Positions 60,150 to 64,000 of a stretch of 64,000 nt of DNA are shown here, one piece after another; position 1 is the first letter of the stretch, and every line of letters begins with the position of its first letter. This stretch comes from Icerya purchasi (lineage: Eukaryota; Arthropoda; Insecta; Hemiptera; Monophlebidae). A model generated the notes under the pieces. That model ran no database searches, was not told where the DNA came from, and saw only the letters and a program-made list of their open reading frames with translations. Location of the stretch: NCBI GenBank assembly GCA_039619475.1, contig CM077115.1, forward strand, positions 502,593,352-502,657,351, written 5' to 3'. Made by a program: the position numbers and the translations under genes.

Positions 60150-63100
60150 TATAATAATAAACCTTTATTCAGGAAATTCTTAAACTACATGATAAACATG
60201 AATAGTATAAATTTGATATAGAAAAAAAAACTAAATATTAAATTTCATCGGCCCATGATGAGCAAAGGTTTCTTGTAATCTCTCCCATTCAGTCCTATCT
60301 ATGGCTACTTTTTGAAAATTTTTGTTCAATAAAAAATTCCTAAAATCATCCCTCCACCTCTTCAACTGATGCATGCCCCCTTCTTCTTTTATAATGCGCA
60401 AGAAACCACCAGAAAGTTATATGTCCATCTGTCATTCTTCATTCTCCCTACGTGACCAGCCCAAGCCCATTTTTTGTCTTCTAATACGTCCCGACTGCAT
60501 TGATATATTATTTTTTAATGTTTGTTTTATCAATTTGAGTGGTACTTTATCTCTTTTCTTAATGTTTAAAATAGACCGTTCGATTGTATTTTGTGTCGCC
60601 TTTATTTTATTGATAATTTTTGAAGTCAGACACCAGGTTTGACTGCAGTATGTGTTAAACTGGGTATAATAGTGGCGTTGAAAATTAGATTAAAAGAGCC
60701 TTTAAAAATACATATATTTTAGTGTCCAATACTTGTTCCGAGCTTTCGTTATTCCTGTATTTACCTCCGTTTTAGTATGATTTTCAAAAGATAATTGCTG
60801 ACCTAGGTACGTTACTTGATCTACTATAACCGTTCCGTTTACTTGTACTATTTTAGCGTTTCGGTTTTCTGTAAATATTTTCATTTTTCCCATATTTATG
60901 GAAAGCCCGGCTTTTTTTCCCACATCATCTAATTCTGTTATCATAATTTTTAGTTCTTCCAAGGAATTTGAGAAGAGAACCACTAAATTGGAAATTCCTT
61001 TTCCATTTATGTTTAAACCTTTGTTATCGCAACTTCCTAAAAATATTTTCCAAAGCACAGTTAAACAAAACCGGTGATAATGGGTCTCCCCCCGTCTAAC
61101 CCCTTTCTTAATATCAAAGTGCCGACTGTTAATATTCTGGCTCTAAGGTCCTTATACATATTTTTTATTAATATTATGCAGTTTTCTGCAACTCCTTGAC
61201 TTTTAAATGACGCAAATAAGTACTGATGTTTTAAAGAGTCGAAAGCTTTATTATAATCAATTAGAGTCATCTATATTTCGATTTGATATTCTATGCATTG
61301 ACAGGTAGGTAATCTATTGTAGCGAACGACCTTCTGAAACCAGCTTGTTCTACAGGTTGTTGCTCGACTCATAATAATAGGATTATTCTATTTTCTAACA
61401 ACTTTGAAAAAAATTTTGAAATAGTCAAACTTAAAGATATTGCACGATAGTTTTCAATTTTGTGTCAATTCCCCTTTTCAAACAACAATATTATATCAGA
61501 GTACTTCCATTTACAAGGAATAATGCCTGTTTTTAAAATTCTATTAAATATGATCGTTAAGATATTTATTAATTGTAAACCTCCCAATTTTATGTGTTCG
61601 TTAATTATTTCGTCACTGCCTGGGCTTTTCCGGCGTCTCAATCTTTTTACTATCTCCTCTACTTCTTCATTCAGAAATTCTGGTTCTACTGTAGAACTAG
61701 TTTCAACAGAATTGCTTATACCGTGACCGTTATCTATGTCATTATACAAATTTTTATAATATTCAGTTATGAAGTTATTCATTTCTTTTCTATCGCATAT
61801 TTTCTCTCCTTTCAGGTGAGTTGCCCGTTGAGTACCTATACTAAGTTTCTTTTTTGGCAGTTTTATATTTTTACTTCCTTCTAAAATATTATTAATAATT
61901 TCATTTTTTTGAGCTCGGTCCATTTCTCTTATTTCATTTCTTATAGCTCTTGACACTAAATTTAATTCAATCTTTTCTTTTGGAGACCTGTTAACGATTT
62001 TTAAAATGTCCATTCTTCTTTTACGTAATTGGTAAATGTCGTCTACTTCGCCTATCTGTGGGATATTTCCACTTTTTTTCTTGGGTATGTTTGTGAATGT
62101 TGACGTTATTGTTTGAGATATGGCGTTATATAGTTCGTCAATCTCTTGATCTCTGCTTAAGTTTATCTTCTCTAACTCTTCACTAATTATGTTTTCGTAC
62201 TTTTCGTAGTCTAGTCCTGTATGGAAATTTTTTATGACTCTGTTGTAGTATTTTTCTTTATCAATTGCAATTGTTATAATTAGCAGTCTATGATCTGTAT
62301 AGAAGCTGAATTTATTCAAACCTTTTATTTCGAAATTTATAATTGACTGATTCTTGCTAGAGGTATACTAGTATATAGTCAATTAGTGATTTATACTGTT
62401 GATTTGGAGATATCCATGACCATCTATCTCCTATTCTTTTTTTAAACAGACTATTTACTATTTTTAGACTGAATTCTTCGCAGAATCTTATGAGCATCCA
62501 ACCCCTTTCGTTGCGTTTCCCATAACGGTACAAACCCATTGTTTGTTTTTCACTTTTCTCTCTTTAGCCTGTCTGACTATTCCAGTCTCCCATAATTATT
62601 AAGTTGTTGTTTTTTATTTGAAATTGGGAATTTAAAATGTTTCTTAAATTTTCGTAGAAATTTTCTATTTCCCAATCTTCTGCAGCTGTAGTCGGAGCAT
62701 AAACTTGAATACATATTATAGTATAACTTCATTAATTTTTATTTTTAAGATTGCTATGCTGTCTTTAATCCTCTTTGTCTCTACTACATTGCTTATATAT
62801 TCATTTTTAATAATAAAACCGACTCCTTTTTGTCCTGAGTTGTTACCTATATAATAAAATAGGTTCCCCTTTTGTGTGCTTATAATTTTCTCTCCAAGTC
62901 TTTTTACTTCGGACAATCCCAAAATTTTAATATTACATTTCTTGAATGCCTTTTCTAATTCAATTAGGCTTTCTGGGCTTTTAAGTGACCTTACATTCAG
63001 AGTAGCCATATGAACTTTGTGTTTTATTTTATTTTTATTACTTTTTATATTATTCGTTTGATTTAATTTGCGCTTAACTAAACTTTTAGTTATACTTTTA

Positions 63101-63165
63101 AATGACGGGAGTGATAGAGGAAAAAAGTTATACTCATCCTCGCTTACCGGCATTTCTGGGTAAGG
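60150..63165 (-). mobile_element. RTE-like LINE (long, degraded)
   Basis: About 3 kb on the minus strand, containing endonuclease, RT and C-terminal regions in order (see the pseudogene entry). It is much better preserved than most copies here. The 5' limit lies next to a (CATATA)n/(TA)n microsatellite, and the 3' end is A+T-rich at about 60150. It lies antisense within the presumed myosuppressin intron. Confidence 0.85.
60231..63019 (-). pseudogene. RTE-type endonuclease / reverse transcriptase, frameshifted
   Basis: Starts MATLNVRSLKSPESLIELEK. The endonuclease blocks are ILGLSEVKRLGE (Glu), SGQKGVGFIIKNEY, IIMGDWNSQTG (about 62570-62600) and FYTDHRLL (about 62310). RT blocks follow: RLRRRKSPGSDEIINEHIKL, CKWKYSDIILLFEKGN (KKGD-like), LIDYNKAFDSLKHQYLFASF, a degraded RQGDPLSP region and FADD region near 60960-61060, then LSINMGKMKIF and VTYLGQQLSF. 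The C-terminus is GGMHQLKRWRDDFRNFL ... EWERLQETFAHHG with stop at 60231-60233. This order, without RNase H, is that of RTE/BovB-like elements. Multiple frameshifts and stops; the stretches 61465-62319 and 62716-63279 are open. Confidence 0.84.
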
Positions 63166-63169
63166 AATA

Positions 63170-63205
63170 TACATATACATATACATATATATATATATAT
63201 ATATA
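63170..63205. repeat. (CATATA)n / (TA)n microsatellite
   Basis: ATACATATACATATACATAT followed by pure TA repeats. It separates the RTE-like element from the mariner that starts at 63206. Confidence 0.9.
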
Positions 63206-64000
63206 CATGGTCTGTTCAAAAAAAGATCGAACTTTTGAAATTGCGTCCGAACGGTGTAAAATTTAAATTCGCGCGTCATGCTACACGTAGCGACATTCTT
63301 TCGAAAAAAAATGAGGTACTTATCGCAGGTAGTGTGATCAGTTAGCGAGTAGAGCGATCAAGTGAACAGGTGCAGTCAGCGCTCTGCGAAATTATAAGAA
63401 AACGAAAATGAAAAACACTTTGTGGAGTAGCGTTGCAGCGTTGCAACATTAAATTTTAACATCGACCAATCTTTTTTTCTGAAATATGGCCATTGCTTCA
63501 GCGAGCCCATAAGGAGAGAACTGTATGAGCCGTACATGATATTACGAATGGTTTACAAATCGGCCAGATCATCGACACCGAGGAAAATGCTAGATCAGGA
63601 CGACCCTCGACGTCAACAAATGATGAAAACACTGATGTCATTCGATTTGTATTTCGTGGAAATCGTCGTTTAACTGTGCCGGAAGTTACAGAAGAAGTCG
63701 GGATCAGCATGGTCGTGTCACGAAATTTGGACAGAAAAACTTGGCATGCATCATCGCGTCTCAGCAAAAATCATGACAACGAACCAAGACACTGGTCTCG
63801 TTGGCTAATTTTCAACCAATAATGTAACAGCCGTACTTCCCCATTCTCCCTACTCTCCAGATATGGCTCTAGCAGACTTTTTCCTATTTCCGAAACTAAA
63901 ATCCACCTTGAAAGGACGTCGTTTTCGAAGTATAGAAGAAATTCAAGAGAAATCGCAGGCACAGCTACGAGACATCACACTAAACGAGTTCCAGGGAGCG
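63206..64000 (+). mobile_element. Mariner element, left part (runs off the window)
   Basis: Begins after a TA with CATGGTCTGTTCAAAAAAAG, similar to the isolated end at 40228. The transposase is on the + strand in broken frames: SARSGRPSTS-like codons near 63590 and RFVFRGNRRLTVPEVTEEVG, then ISMVVSR (second helix-turn-helix). After LGMHHRVSAKIMTT it jumps to PHSPYSPDMALADFFLFPKL (third Asp region) and STLKGRRFRSIEEIQEKSQA. As in the 15 kb element, the part that should hold the first two catalytic Asp residues is missing. The right end is beyond the window. Confidence 0.8.

Overview
The window looks like a stretch of an insect nuclear genome, possibly hemipteran (the order is a guess). It is A+T-rich and gene-poor, with long non-coding stretches and many microsatellites. 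It is crowded with broken non-LTR retrotransposons (LINEs) and mariner, hAT and Helitron-like DNA transposons. I see no prokaryotic features: no operons, ribosome-binding sites or CRISPR arrays.

The one host gene I can support is at 53113-53355 on the + strand. It is an exon with a 5' splice acceptor, a signal peptide and a cysteine-containing propeptide that match the insect myosuppressin (FLRFamide) precursor. It ends in a GTAAGT donor. The exon carrying the mature peptide is not visible downstream, so 53.36-64 kb is probably intron.

Layout. (1) 0.5-6.5 kb: a minus-strand Jockey-like LINE split by a nearly full-length I-like LINE (1296-6194) with an 11-bp target duplication. (2) 6.5-15 kb: mostly non-coding, with LINE tails at 9.0-9.85, 12.35-13.5 and 14.3-14.7 kb. 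(3) 15.08-15.99 kb: an internally deleted mariner. (4) 17.8-32.2 kb: many fragments of one LINE family (here family A) and a relative (family B), a palindromic MITE-like element (18.4-18.7 kb), and a Helitron-like 3' end containing a tRNA-like SINE head (19.5-20.3 kb). (5) 32-49 kb: largely unrecognised DNA with two copies of a decayed LINE reverse-transcriptase region and one apparently intact mariner (41122-42440). (6) 49.6-50.8 kb: a hAT relic with an 8-bp target duplication, sitting inside one of those LINE copies. (7) 53.1-64 kb: the myosuppressin exon and its likely intron. This contains a nested inverted-repeat element (54.86-55.95 kb), LINE tails, an RTE-like LINE (60.2-63.2 kb) and the start of another mariner at the right edge.

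Apart from the neuropeptide exon the content is mobile DNA. Its value lies in the nesting order and in the well-preserved ends, which allow relative dating. All calls come from reading sequence and translations by eye; no searches were run.
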